64,000 nucleotides of DNA, from the NCBI RefSeq assembly GCF_047344985.1, contig NZ_CP178861.1, positions 1,922,001-1,986,000 of the forward strand, written 5' to 3'. Below the pieces are notes generated by a model that did no database searches, was not told the DNA's origin, and saw only the letters and a program-made list of their open reading frames with translations. A program made the position numbers and the translations under genes. Positions 41,801-50,647 of this stretch are shown here, piece after piece; position 1 is the first letter of the stretch, and each line of letters begins with the position of its first letter. Source of the DNA: Bdellovibrio sp047344985. GTDB taxonomy: Bacteria; Bdellovibrionota; Bdellovibrionia; Bdellovibrionales; Bdellovibrionaceae.

Positions 41801-42413
41801 TTGCGACGACAGGAACACCTGTGATCTTAGAAGCTTCCAGCAAGAATGGATTGATTTGATCCCACTCGGGAACTCCCGTGCGACACATTTCAAGATAAAG
41901 GCGATCATCAAAGATTTCTTTAAGCTGTTTTATTTTCGCCAGAGCGGCATCGGGCCCTTCTCGCAAGAAAGCGTCGGCGACCTCACCACGAAGTCCGCCC
42001 GTCAAACAGATCAAATCCGAATTGTATTCTTTGATCACTTCGTAATCGATACGTGGCTTCCAGTAGAAACCTTCCTGATAACCAATCGTCGAAAGTTTGC
42101 AGAGATTTTGATAGCCCTTGATATTTTGAGCTAAGAACACCAAACGACGGGGCCCTTGCGCGACTTGATCGCGATCTTGTTTTTTCTCTAAACGCGAACC
42201 CGGTGCAATGTAGGCATCCAAACCCAAAAGAGGTTTGACGTTGTTGTCCTTACAAGCAAAGTAAAACTCAACAGCGCCGAACATGTTGCCGTTATCAGTG
42301 AGAGCCACTGCAGGCATTTGCATTGCTGCTGCTTTTTTAGCAATAGCTTTAACCCGGCATGCGGCTTCCAAAAGGGAATATTCAGAGTGAACGTGAAGAT
42401 GAACAAAAGACAT
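38874..42413 (-). CDS. dnaE: DNA polymerase III subunit alpha
   Basis: The 1179-residue protein has the expected order of domains: PHP (FVHLHVHSEYSLLEAA, then ALTDNGNMFGAV), the polymerase core with RGSGAGSLVAYCL and MPDFDIDFCQDRR holding the catalytic Asp residues, a helix-hairpin-helix region (FGLGAIKGVGQNAVEAIIEA) and an OB fold near the C-terminus (RVVVAGLITELRELITKKGT). The length matches DnaE1 of the replicative holoenzyme. It lacks an embedded proofreading exonuclease, so epsilon is separate. The ATG is not preceded by a strong site. Unusually, two exported FlgT/CsgG-like genes follow at 5 and 11 bases. Confidence 0.97.
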   Translation of the reverse strand: MSFVHLHVHSEYSLLEAACRVKAIAKKAAAMQMPAVALTDNGNMFGAVEFYFACKDNNVKPLLGLDAYIAPGSRLEKKQDRDQVAQGPRRLVFLAQNIKGYQNLCKLSTIGYQEGFYWKPRIDYEVIKEYNSDLICLTGGLRGEVADAFLREGPDAALAKIKQLKEIFDDRLYLEMCRTGVPEWDQINPFLLEASKITGVPVVASNDVHYMTQDDQIAQEVLICIGTNKTLSDESRFRLGTDEFYFKKPEQMIETFSDIPEAISNTLQIAERCDVKFKIKDDAGKPIYHLPTFPTGTDETLKDYIARKSKEGLLVRFEEAEARGEAVPEDKKPDYYSRLDYELGIIDRMGFNGYFLIVQDFIGWAKDNDIPVGPGRGSGAGSLVAYCLRITDLDPLPNFLLFERFLNPERISMPDFDIDFCQDRRQEVIRYVTEKYGQESVSQIITYGKLQTRAALKDVGRVLGMLFSETDQVTKLIPDKLGVTLKESLEMEPRLTELMEMNPTVATLIDLAQRVEGMVRNAGIHAAGVIIGDGQLVKHAPLYKGADGEQVVQYDMKHAEKIGLIKFDFLGLKTLTHINLALKLIKKNRNKVITTKQIPMNDTATFEMMSRGDTAGVFQFEGEGITDATRKIRPSSFADITAITSLYRPGPMANIPDFTDRKHGKAPVEYLLEDTREVLSETYGIMVYQEQVMGIASKIAGYSLGEADMLRRAMGKKIKEEMDKHRERFMKGAVERGHNKEKSSDLFDLMYKFADYGFNKSHAAAYSVVTLQTAWLKCHYPAEFFAALLSTELSDTEKIVKYSKDAAKRGLTVKSPHVNFSDYLFDVHGDEIYFGLGAIKGVGQNAVEAIIEARESLPEKKFSSLDEFFNSIDLRRVNKKVIECLIKAGALDGFGGHRAQLMAGYQKYLDRAQGLQKDKELGQASLFDLGPSTETKVSLEETKPWSRTASLSYEKEVLGFYLSDHPLKGFDTLSELWTSCKVADLPAQMPAPGSPEAEAMKAAKKDWKNRDAGKKRVVVAGLITELRELITKKGTRMAFGKVEDLTGSCELVIFPDSFARFEMQLRDERPVLIGGGLEVEEGNAKIMVDTVSPMEDILKKTKRMVLRLDKIDPNDYPRLQSLMKDYPGTTTVSLEIEVPEVNRKVLMEMTDAPGISVNNDFFEGVHSLFGRTDFIELRS

Positions 42414-42431
42414 GATAATTTCATATCTTAG

Positions 42432-42458
42432 CCCCCTTTTTTATTCAATAAAAGGGGG
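42432..42458. terminator. Hairpin between the 42485 gene and dnaE
   Basis: CCCCCTTTT and AAAAGGGGG pair around an AT loop just before dnaE. No T-run follows on the minus strand, so it may be a weak terminator for the upstream gene or an mRNA 5' structure of dnaE. Confidence 0.4.
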
Positions 42459-42484
42459 TTCTCGACCTCTGAAAACTCAGTGCG

Positions 42485-43453
42485 TTAGAGGGTTCTTAAC
42501 TGCACAATGGGATGAACGGAAACTCCTAAAGGAATTTGTGCTGAATTCAGATCAAACTGATCGTTTTTAACAGGAATTTTGAGAGTTTTTGTGCCTTTTC
42601 CGCCATCCAAAACGATTTTGAGGAGGACTCCAGAAATCGCAGACGGAGAAGTCGCCCCGTCGATATTCCACAGGCGAACTTGGTCATCTTGAATCTCGAT
42701 TTTACCACTTCCGGGAACGGAAGGATCTTTTTCAAGTTTTACTTCCATCACACTCACGGCATAACCCTTTGCTACGTCCATATCAACTTGCAGTTTTTGC
42801 TTTAAAGCTTCGTTAGCATACTTGATTAAAATCGCCGCCTCTTTGCCAGCATCTGGAGCCACAAAATCGCGATCGCGTGTGGAGTCCTGGGAAATCACAC
42901 CGATATAACGAATTCTTAAATCAGAATTTGGAACTTCGAGCGAAAATGGCTGAACCACTTTTTCGTGATAAGAAAAATCATTGAAAGACATCAAAAGGCG
43001 TCCCGATTCAATATCAAACAGACGATACCCTGTCATTTCAGCACAACATCCGCCGAGTCCTGAAACTACGACAGGCTGACTGCCATGGACATTCAACTCA
43101 GTGGCTTGCTCTGTCTTTCCCCAAAGAACTGTTTCAAGGCGAGGCCCCTTACGAACGCTCCAAGAAATATTTCCCGCGATACCTTCCGCATCTAAAAACT
43201 GATCCACGGTTTTAGCACTGCTCACTAAAAACAATTCTTCGCCGCCTTGCTGAGTGTACTTGCGATACACATCATAATCCTGCGACGTCATCGTCATGGT
43301 GCGCGCGCCTTCAGGATTTTTTACAAGTTTAAAACTTGAAACGCCTGAGCTTTCATAAAGCAGTTCCCCCGCTGCAGCCAAAGCCGCAATAGCCGAAAGA
43401 ACAATAAAAAAGGTCAGGGCCTTTGATGTGCGAAGAAACTTTTTTGTTTTCAT
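42485..43453 (-). CDS. Membrane-anchored periplasmic protein of unknown function
   Basis: The 322-residue protein has an uncleaved-looking N-terminal membrane anchor at about 13-31 after a basic start (KTKKFLRTSK). The rest is beta-rich with WSVRKGPRLETVLWGKTEQ, VVSGLGGCCAEMTGYRLFDI (an adjacent Cys pair), and RIRYIGVISQDSTRDRDFV. I do not recognise a family; the GCC-AEMTGY stretch recalls exported proteins linked to conductance or sensing only faintly. It lies upstream of dnaE on the same strand, separated by the CCCCC/GGGGG hairpin. Confidence 0.8.
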   Translation of the reverse strand: MKTKKFLRTSKALTFFIVLSAIAALAAAGELLYESSGVSSFKLVKNPEGARTMTMTSQDYDVYRKYTQQGGEELFLVSSAKTVDQFLDAEGIAGNISWSVRKGPRLETVLWGKTEQATELNVHGSQPVVVSGLGGCCAEMTGYRLFDIESGRLLMSFNDFSYHEKVVQPFSLEVPNSDLRIRYIGVISQDSTRDRDFVAPDAGKEAAILIKYANEALKQKLQVDMDVAKGYAVSVMEVKLEKDPSVPGSGKIEIQDDQVRLWNIDGATSPSAISGVLLKIVLDGGKGTKTLKIPVKNDQFDLNSAQIPLGVSVHPIVQLRTL

Positions 43454-43540
43454 TTGCAGAAAACTAACAAAGCTTCTTCGCGGTGTTGAAGTTACAACGC
43501 CTTCATTACGGAGTATTAAAACTTAGCGCGTGCTTTGACT

Positions 43541-45061
43541 CTATTCCCACTCAATGGTGCCAGGGGGTTTGCTGGTCACATCGTAAACGACACGATTCAC
43601 GCCTTTAACTTTGTTAGTTATCAAATTTGAAATTTCTCTTAAGAATTGAAATTCAAATGGATACCAATCCGCTGTCATCCCATCACTGGACGTCACGGCT
43701 CTTAAAGCAAGCACGTGATCGTAGGTTCTTGAGTCCCCTTGCACACCCACTGTTTTTACCGGAAGTAAAACACAGAAAGCCTGCCAGATGTTTTCATAAA
43801 GTCCACGACGACGAAGTTCAGAAATAAATACATCATCGCACTCTTTAAGAATGTGCAGTTTCTCTTTTGTCACTTCGCCAAGGACACGAATTGCAAGTCC
43901 CGGCCCTGGGAAAGGATGACGCCAGAGCATTTCTTTTGGAAGACCCAGCTGCGCTCCTAAAGCACGCACTTCATCTTTAAAGAGTTCACGCACCGGCTCG
44001 ACAAGCCCCAGTTTCATTTTTTCTGGAAGCCCTCCGACGTTGTGATGCGACTTAATCGTCACACTGCCGCCGACAGAGGAAACACTCTCAATCACGTCGG
44101 GGTAAAGGGTCCCTTGCGCCAGCCACTTGATAGGAAGCTTGTGATCGTAACTCTTGTCGAAAACTTCAATAAAGACTCTGCCAATGGTTTTTCTTTTTTC
44201 TTCCGGATCTGTTTTACCAGCTAATGCTGACAAAAACTCTTCAGAAGCATCGACACCGCGAACGTTCAATCCGATCTTGCGGTAATTTTCTAAAACTGTT
44301 TCGTATTCGTTTTTACGAAGAAGACCATTATCAACAAAAACACAGTGAACGCGATCGGCACCTAAAGCTTTTGTCAGAAGTGTTGCCACAACGGTGGAAT
44401 CCACGCCGCCGCTTAAACCGACAAGCACGTGATCTGTAGGTCCGACTTTTTCTTGTGCTTCTTTAATTAATAAATCTTTGATATGAGGCGCATCCCAATT
44501 TGCAGCCGCTCCACACATATCTTGCGCAAAGTATTTTAATAAATCATTTCCATGATCTGTGTGCGCAACCTCAGGATGAAATTGAAGAGCCAAAACATTC
44601 GGACCCTTCATCGCCGCCGGATGATTTCCGTCGGAGTTGGCAATGATTTGAAAACCTTCAGGAACTTTTTCAACAACATCACCGTGACTCATCCAAACTT
44701 TTTGCTTTTCAGGAACACCCTTTACGACGGAAGTCCATGTTACATAATTCAGACCGTACTCACGATGATCGGCACGAGAAACCTTGCCACCTAATTGATG
44801 GGTCAGAAGTTGCATTCCGTAACACACTCCCAAAAGAGGACTTATGTTACGAAGTTCAGCGACATCTCTACGAGGAGAACCTTCTTCATAAACAGAATTA
44901 GGTCCGCCACTTAAAATGATTCCATATGGATTTTTTTTGCGAATTTCTTCCGTCGCATATTTGTAAGAATGAATTTCTGAATAGAAACCCAGTTCACGCA
45001 AACGACGGGCAATCAGTTGTGTAAATTGAGAACCGAAATCGAGAATAATAAAACCGCGCAT
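43541..45061 (-). CDS. guaA: GMP synthase (glutamine-hydrolysing)
   Basis: The 506-residue protein has an N-terminal class I glutamine amidotransferase (LGVCYGMQLL with the nucleophile Cys, LQFHPEV with His and downstream Glu) and a C-terminal ATP pyrophosphatase with the PP-loop GLSGGVDSTV and the dimerisation domain ending PPGTIEWE, the conserved GuaA C-terminus. It converts XMP to GMP. It starts three bases after guaB, the usual guaBA order, so both are on one message and adjust guanine supply together. A full-length, ordinary enzyme. Confidence 0.98.
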   Translation of the reverse strand: MRGFIILDFGSQFTQLIARRLRELGFYSEIHSYKYATEEIRKKNPYGIILSGGPNSVYEEGSPRRDVAELRNISPLLGVCYGMQLLTHQLGGKVSRADHREYGLNYVTWTSVVKGVPEKQKVWMSHGDVVEKVPEGFQIIANSDGNHPAAMKGPNVLALQFHPEVAHTDHGNDLLKYFAQDMCGAAANWDAPHIKDLLIKEAQEKVGPTDHVLVGLSGGVDSTVVATLLTKALGADRVHCVFVDNGLLRKNEYETVLENYRKIGLNVRGVDASEEFLSALAGKTDPEEKRKTIGRVFIEVFDKSYDHKLPIKWLAQGTLYPDVIESVSSVGGSVTIKSHHNVGGLPEKMKLGLVEPVRELFKDEVRALGAQLGLPKEMLWRHPFPGPGLAIRVLGEVTKEKLHILKECDDVFISELRRRGLYENIWQAFCVLLPVKTVGVQGDSRTYDHVLALRAVTSSDGMTADWYPFEFQFLREISNLITNKVKGVNRVVYDVTSKPPGTIEWE

Positions 45062-45064
45062 GGA

Positions 45065-46528
45065 TTAGCTCTCCAAACGATAGTTAGGAGCTTCTTTCGT
45101 GATACTCACGTCATGCACGTGCGATTCACGAAGACCCATCGCCGTGATTTGCACGAACTTCGCTTTTGATTGAAGCTCATCGATATTACGAGCACCCAAA
45201 TAACCCATGCCGGATTTTACACCGCCCACAAGTTGATGAATAACTGCGGAAGCAGCCCCTTTGTAAGCCACTTTTCCTTCGATACCTTCTGGAACCAGCT
45301 TTTCATTTTCTTCTATATCCATTTGTCCGTAGCGATCCTTCGAACCGCGAGACATCGCACCGATACTTCCCATGCCGCGGTAGACTTTATATGTACGGCC
45401 TTGGAAAAGAATCGTTTCACCTGGAGACTCTTCCGCACCCGCAAGAAGATTTCCGATCATCACGGAGTTTGCACCGAGTGCTAAAGCTTTTGTGATGTCA
45501 CCAGAGTACTTAATACCGCCATCGGCGATGATTGTTTTTCCGCGAGCCTTTGCTGCTTTCGCACAATCAATCACCGCAGAAATCTGCGGCATCCCCACAC
45601 CAGCCACCACACGTGTCGTACAAATACTTCCAGGTCCGACACCGACTTTAACAACTTCAGCCCCGGCATCTATCAACGCATTCGTACCATCTGCTGTCAC
45701 CACGTTACCTGCAACGATGATGATCTCTTTGTGTTTTTGCGCGATATGTTTAACCATCTCAATCACATTTTTAGAGTGACCGTGAGCTGTATCCACGCAA
45801 AGAACATCCACCCCGGCTGCCACCAAGGCTTCTGCTCTCTCTTTAGAGTCAGCCCCCACTCCCACAGCAGCACCGACAAAAAGACGACCGTGTTCATCTT
45901 TTGTTGCTTGCGGATAGTTTTTTGCTTTCTCGATGTCTTTGATCGTGATGAGACCTTTGAGTTTTCCTTTTGCATCCACCACAGGCAATTTTTCGATACG
46001 GTGTTTTTGCAAAATCTTTTTAGCTTCCTCAAGAGTCGTTCCCATTTTCGCTGTGACAAGATTTTCTTTTGTCATCAAGTTACGAATCGGCTGATCGAAG
46101 TTTTCTTCAAAACGCAAATCGCGATTTGTGAGAATCCCCATCAGTATTCCATCAATCGTGATCGGCACACCACTGATCGAATATTTTTCCATAAGGTCGA
46201 CAGCCTCTTGCACCAAATGATCCGGACCCAACGTGATCGGATCTAAAATCATTCCGGCTTCGTATTTTTTTACTTTTTCAACTTCAAGAGCTTGTTTGTC
46301 GATATCGAGATTTTTGTGAATGATTCCCAAGCCGCCGTTTTGCGCCATCACTCGCGCGATACGATTTTCTGTGACCGTGTCCATCGCCGCAGAAATAATC
46401 GGTGTGTTTAGATATTTTTCTCGGGCAAACAAAGATCGAGGCACGACTTCAGTCGGCGTGATTTCAGAATATTGTGGAAGAAGAAGAATATCGTCAAAAG
46501 TTAAGGCATAAGGCACTTGGCGTTCCAT
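45065..46528 (-). CDS. guaB: IMP dehydrogenase
   Basis: The 487-residue protein has the barrel start TFDDILLLPQYSEI, two CBS domains from about residue 95 to 205 (VPITIDGILMGILTNRDLR and LPVVDAKGKLKGLITIKDIE), and the catalytic loop GVGPGSICTTRVVAGVG with the active Cys. The flap (GMGSIGAMSRGSKDRYGQ) and C-terminal YLGARNI follow. It oxidises IMP to XMP with NAD+ and sets the rate of guanine nucleotide synthesis. The CBS pair is the usual allosteric module. It is immediately followed by guaA. Confidence 0.98.
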   Translation of the reverse strand: MERQVPYALTFDDILLLPQYSEITPTEVVPRSLFAREKYLNTPIISAAMDTVTENRIARVMAQNGGLGIIHKNLDIDKQALEVEKVKKYEAGMILDPITLGPDHLVQEAVDLMEKYSISGVPITIDGILMGILTNRDLRFEENFDQPIRNLMTKENLVTAKMGTTLEEAKKILQKHRIEKLPVVDAKGKLKGLITIKDIEKAKNYPQATKDEHGRLFVGAAVGVGADSKERAEALVAAGVDVLCVDTAHGHSKNVIEMVKHIAQKHKEIIIVAGNVVTADGTNALIDAGAEVVKVGVGPGSICTTRVVAGVGMPQISAVIDCAKAAKARGKTIIADGGIKYSGDITKALALGANSVMIGNLLAGAEESPGETILFQGRTYKVYRGMGSIGAMSRGSKDRYGQMDIEENEKLVPEGIEGKVAYKGAASAVIHQLVGGVKSGMGYLGARNIDELQSKAKFVQITAMGLRESHVHDVSITKEAPNYRLES

Positions 46529-46587
46529 AAACTCACTCCTGGCAGGGTTTCCCCATTCTGAGATGAATCGCCTCAGAGTTCAAGCAC

Positions 46588-47103
46588 TCAGTCTTGGTAC
46601 CAGGTTTTGTAGAGCAAATAATTATCCGCGGATTTCTCAAGAAGATCGACTTCCTCGTCTGTGAGCGATCTTTTGACTTTGCCAGGACGCCCCACAACCA
46701 GACTGCGTGGAGGAATCTGAGTTCCCTCAGTTAAAAGAGTGCCAGCTCCAATTAAACAATGTTCGCCGACCTTCACGCCGTCCATCAAGATGGAGCCCAT
46801 GCCGACCAAAGTGCCCCGACCGATTTCGCAACCGTGCAACATAACCAAATGCCCAATAGTCACGCGATCATGAAGCGTCGTTCCCCATTTTCCATATGTG
46901 CCGTGAATCACACTTCCGTCCTGAACATTGACCTCTTTGCCAATACGAATCGGCATCACGTCACCACGAATGACCACGTTGTACCAAATCGAAGATCCTT
47001 CGCCGACTTCAACATCGCTGATAAGACGCGCATTATCTGCAATAAAAACATTTTCAGCGACAACCGGAGACATACCACGGGCACGAACAAAGACATCACT
47101 CAT
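46588..47103 (-). CDS. Gamma-carbonic-anhydrase-like hexapeptide-repeat protein
   Basis: The protein has 171 residues from the ATG at 47103, preceded by AGAGG; a longer frame from 47199 crosses the hairpin at 47120-47140. The sequence shows the left-handed beta helix of gamma carbonic anhydrase/YrdA proteins: SSIWYNVVIRGDVMPIRIGK, NVQDGSVIHG, TIGHLVMLHGCEIGRGTLVGMGS, and two His in TIGHLVMLHGC plus the His of VIHG supply the metal site. Hexapeptide repeats fill the middle and a helix follows. Many such proteins lack tested activity; the metal ligands are intact here. It is divided from the patatin gene by a hairpin. Confidence 0.9.
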   Translation of the reverse strand: MSDVFVRARGMSPVVAENVFIADNARLISDVEVGEGSSIWYNVVIRGDVMPIRIGKEVNVQDGSVIHGTYGKWGTTLHDRVTIGHLVMLHGCEIGRGTLVGMGSILMDGVKVGEHCLIGAGTLLTEGTQIPPRSLVVGRPGKVKRSLTDEEVDLLEKSADNYLLYKTWYQD

Positions 47104-47119
47104 AAAAACCTCTTCCCCC

Positions 47120-47140
47120 AAAAGGTACGCCGTACCTTTT
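47120..47140 (-). terminator. Intrinsic terminator of the patatin gene
   Basis: AAAAGGTAC and GTACCTTTT pair perfectly around a three-base loop. On the minus strand the stem runs into TTTT. It lies between the stop of the patatin gene (47159) and the start of the gamma-CA-like gene (47103). Confidence 0.65.
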
Positions 47141-47158
47141 TGTATTGCAACGCAAGAT

Positions 47159-48358
47159 TTAACGTAAACTTCGCACGTTGTTTCGTGCGGCATGTGCATG
47201 ATGCTTTACGTGATGATTTTCTTCATATTCTGCGAGAATCTGTTCGATCTGCGGTCGTTCTTTCATTCCGTCAGCAAATCCGATTTCAATGAGCTGCTTG
47301 CAATAGGTCGGAGTAAACAGCAGATAACTCAGCATCTCACTAGACTCTTCCAAAGATCCCGGTCCGCGCAAAAGGTAGCGAATCATTCTCGGAAGTTCGC
47401 CACTTTTCTTGGCGGCAATTTCGGAAAAATCCACCGAAGGGGAAATCCAAAGGCTTTTGACTTCACGCAAAGCCACACGCTTTCTTTCCTGCGGAGTCAG
47501 TAATGAATAACTCTGATTAATTTGTTCAATTCTTTGGATGTCGGACTCAAGCCCATCCATCATCACAGCATTCATCAAGACGTTGGCAACTTTCGATACA
47601 GTCGGAATTTCTCCGGACTCCCGGTGATGATACGTAAAAGAAGTGTCTTGTCTTCGTCGCACACCAATCGCAATCAAATGATCCGCACCCATGTAAATAG
47701 CCGGCCCACAAGGAGATTGGTTGCGAATGCAGCCGTCACCAAAATAGCGTTCACCGATTTTGATCGGCGGAAACAAAAGCGGAATAGCCGAAGAAGCCAT
47801 AATGTGCTCAACTCCCAAAACCGCGCGCTCACTGCGATGCATACCGCGCTCCCACGGTTCAATATCGGGAGCTCCCTGGAAAAAGGTCACCGTAGAAATA
47901 CTGTCGTAATCCAAAGCGGAAATGCCGACTGATCTTAAACGTCCTTGCTTGATTTTCTTTTCGATTTCCTGAAACTGACATTTTTCAGAGAGGAAGCTGT
48001 GCAATGGATGCGTGCTCAGCAAAGATCTTAAGGCCTGATCTTTTCTAAATCCACCCAACGAAATTTCCGTCATCCATTGCAAGCCCCCACGAGAAAGCGC
48101 CATGAGATCTGCATAGAAAACTTGATCACTGTCGATTTGACTCCATAGGCCTGTTAGTTGCTTTGAACTTTCAACAAAATTTCCGGGATGAGCGACTAAA
48201 AGACCGACGTTGATGGCGCCGGCGCTGACGCCGGTGTATATCTTAAACGGATCTGGCAATTTGAGTTTGCTGGCGATATGCGAAAGAGCAGCCAGAACTC
48301 CAGCCTGATAAGCTCCCCGCGCACCACCGCCTGAAAGAACGAGTCCGAGTTGGGACAT
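47159..48358 (-). CDS. Patatin-like phospholipase
   Basis: The protein has 399 residues from the ATG at 48358, with AAGGAG before it; an upstream in-frame start at 48373 lacks a site. The patatin domain is clear: LVLSGGGARGAYQAGVL (oxyanion hole), YTGVSAGAINVGL with the nucleophile Ser in GVSAG, and YFGDGCIRNQSP with the catalytic Asp (DGC where DGG/DGA is usual). No signal peptide is present. Patatins hydrolyse acyl esters of phospholipids. The C-terminal 120 residues are basic and His-rich at the end (HHVKHHAHAARN), possibly a metal- or membrane-contact tail. A terminator follows. Confidence 0.93.
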   Translation of the reverse strand: MSQLGLVLSGGGARGAYQAGVLAALSHIASKLKLPDPFKIYTGVSAGAINVGLLVAHPGNFVESSKQLTGLWSQIDSDQVFYADLMALSRGGLQWMTEISLGGFRKDQALRSLLSTHPLHSFLSEKCQFQEIEKKIKQGRLRSVGISALDYDSISTVTFFQGAPDIEPWERGMHRSERAVLGVEHIMASSAIPLLFPPIKIGERYFGDGCIRNQSPCGPAIYMGADHLIAIGVRRRQDTSFTYHHRESGEIPTVSKVANVLMNAVMMDGLESDIQRIEQINQSYSLLTPQERKRVALREVKSLWISPSVDFSEIAAKKSGELPRMIRYLLRGPGSLEESSEMLSYLLFTPTYCKQLIEIGFADGMKERPQIEQILAEYEENHHVKHHAHAARNNVRSLR

Positions 48359-48412
48359 AGTGTGCTCCTTCAAACTTTTATTTTAGGCGTGTCTGAAGAG
48401 AAAGAAAACTTG

Positions 48413-50629
48413 TTACTTGGCTTTAGAGACAATCCACACAAGATCACTTTCAAGAAGCGTAAAACTTGCCCTTGGTCCAAGAATTTTTTCAGCGCCGCGC
48501 TCTACACCCACAACCATGCCGTGATACTTTTCACGAATGCCGCTTTCACGAATGGTTTTGTCTTTGTAGGATGACGTGTCTGTTACGACAAAAGAACTAA
48601 GCTTGTAGTCTTCTTGACCATTGACCGCCGCCGCCTGCTGATGATTTTTTTCGTCTTCAAGAACGGTGTGGAATTTTTGCAGTTCTTCTTCACTGCCAAA
48701 ACAAATCAATTTGTCATACGGCCACAAGACAAATTCTCCATCCGGGGCAAAGTATCTGTGTGATCCACGAAACACGGCGGCCACTGTCACACCAAAAGTT
48801 TCTTTAAAAGACTGATCGCGCAAAGTTTTTCCAACCAAAGAAGAGTCTGGAGAAACTTCGTAATTCCCAAGGCTTGTTTCCCACGGAAGAATATTTTTTG
48901 CGACGTCAGAACTGATAAGCTCTTTGCGTTCTTTTTCCGTGAGGTTCTTTAAGAAATTTTTCTCAATAACCTGATACAAGCGGCGCACCCACAAAGGTCC
49001 CACGGCAATCAAGACCACCAAAACGCCGGCTGTTAAACCTGATGCCATTTTCAGAGTTACGAATTGCGCAAGAATGGCTCCTAATAAAACCAAACCCAAA
49101 ACAATACGTCCAATGAAAATTCCGAATTGCAAGCCACGCAGTTTTTGGAGTTCTTCAAACTCCCGTTGCGCTTTCAGCGCTGGACCACCCATCACGATCC
49201 CCCAGAAGAACGGAGCTGAGATCGCAAGACAGATAAACAATGAAACAGCCCCGGCCCAGGGACTTTCTTGCAAATAATTTTGCACTTCTTGGTTGAGCAA
49301 AGTTTTGTAAGCGCTGATGATCGCAATCACGATCACGGTATTAAGAAGAATTTTTACACCGTAGGTTTTCATAATCAAAGAACCCACGCCATTTTTTCCC
49401 TCTTGAGAAAAAGAGTTTTGATAGCGGTCCAGAGCTCCTTGTACACCCGCAGGCAGTTTTTTATCCACCCAACGATAGAGCGGTTCAGAAATTTTAATAA
49501 GGTACGGTGTTGTAAACGTTGTCACCGCCGAAACAGCAATAGCCAAAGGATAAAGGAAATCGCTCGTCACCTTGAGCGTCACCCCCAAAGAAGCGATGAT
49601 GAAAGAGAACTCCCCGATTTGCGCAAGACTCATCCCGGCTTGAAAGGCCTTCTTACGCGTTTGTCCGGAAAGAAGAGCACCCAAGAATGAGCAAATGAAT
49701 TTTCCGACAATCGTGACTAGCGTCACCAAGATCACAAGGTCCCAGCGCTCAATCAAAACTTTTGGATCAATCATCATGCCGACAGACACAAAGAACACGG
49801 CCGCAAAAAGATTTTTTACAGGCTGAAGGACGTGCTCCATCTTGTGACCTTCAGGCGTTTCCGCAAGAAGTGATCCCATCACGAAAGCTCCTAATGCCGG
49901 AGAGAATCCCACACCGGCTGCGATCATCACCATCATGAAACACAAACCGATGGAGACCAGAAGCATGGTTTCGTCTTCTAAAAGATCACGAATCTTGCGA
50001 AGGAAAATCGGAATCAGGAAAATACCGACGACAAACCACAGCGCAATATAGAATAACAATCTTAACGCAGAGAACGCTAAATCCGCTCCAGAAATCGCTT
50101 CGCTTCCCGATACGGCCGTCAGCAAAACTAGAAGCAGAATCGCAAGAATGTCTTCAACAATAAGAATGCCGAAAACCAATTCGACGTATTTTTGCCCGCG
50201 GAGTCCCAACTCTTGAAACGCACGCACGATAATTGTGGTGGATGACATCGAAAGAATCGCACCAAAGAACAAGCTATCGATATTGTTCCAGCCAAACATG
50301 CGGCCCACAACAAAACCAAAGCCCATCATCGCAACGACTTCAAAGATCGCCGTAAAACCCGCCGAGCCACCGACTTTAAATAATTTTTTAAAACTGAATT
50401 CCAGACCCAAGCTGAAAAGCAAAAAGATCACACCGATCTCGGACCACACCTTAATGCTTTCGTTGTCCGTCACTGTGGGAAAAAATGGAACGTGCGGGCT
50501 TACTAAAAGACCCGCAATCAAATACCCTAGAACCTGAGGTTGTCCGAGTTTTTTAAAGAGCAGCGTTGAGAGCGCTGCGATCATCAAAATAAAGCCAAGG
50601 TCTGTAATCAAATGAGGTAGATGATGCAT
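48413..50629 (-). CDS. Kef/CPA2-type monovalent cation:proton antiporter with TrkA-C domains
   Basis: The 738-residue protein has an N-terminal CPA2 antiporter of about 12 helices (residues 5-390; GYLIAGLLVSPHVPF, SLGLEFSFKKLF, ALGAFVMGSLLAETPEG, AQIGEFSFIIASLG). Unusually, another group of hydrophobic segments lies at about 430-580 (ILLNTVIVIAIISAYKTLL, GLVLLGAILAQFV), then two TrkA-C regulatory domains (VGKTLRDQSFKETFGVTV, and DKTIRESGIREKYHGMVVG). The central Rossmann TrkA-N domain of KefB/KefC is missing. It exchanges K+ or Na+ for protons. It follows the nuclease-like bfn gene by 18 bases, in line with miaB. Confidence 0.9.
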   Translation of the reverse strand: MHHLPHLITDLGFILMIAALSTLLFKKLGQPQVLGYLIAGLLVSPHVPFFPTVTDNESIKVWSEIGVIFLLFSLGLEFSFKKLFKVGGSAGFTAIFEVVAMMGFGFVVGRMFGWNNIDSLFFGAILSMSSTTIIVRAFQELGLRGQKYVELVFGILIVEDILAILLLVLLTAVSGSEAISGADLAFSALRLLFYIALWFVVGIFLIPIFLRKIRDLLEDETMLLVSIGLCFMMVMIAAGVGFSPALGAFVMGSLLAETPEGHKMEHVLQPVKNLFAAVFFVSVGMMIDPKVLIERWDLVILVTLVTIVGKFICSFLGALLSGQTRKKAFQAGMSLAQIGEFSFIIASLGVTLKVTSDFLYPLAIAVSAVTTFTTPYLIKISEPLYRWVDKKLPAGVQGALDRYQNSFSQEGKNGVGSLIMKTYGVKILLNTVIVIAIISAYKTLLNQEVQNYLQESPWAGAVSLFICLAISAPFFWGIVMGGPALKAQREFEELQKLRGLQFGIFIGRIVLGLVLLGAILAQFVTLKMASGLTAGVLVVLIAVGPLWVRRLYQVIEKNFLKNLTEKERKELISSDVAKNILPWETSLGNYEVSPDSSLVGKTLRDQSFKETFGVTVAAVFRGSHRYFAPDGEFVLWPYDKLICFGSEEELQKFHTVLEDEKNHQQAAAVNGQEDYKLSSFVVTDTSSYKDKTIRESGIREKYHGMVVGVERGAEKILGPRASFTLLESDLVWIVSKAK

Positions 50630-50647
50630 GACCTATATTTACAAAAA

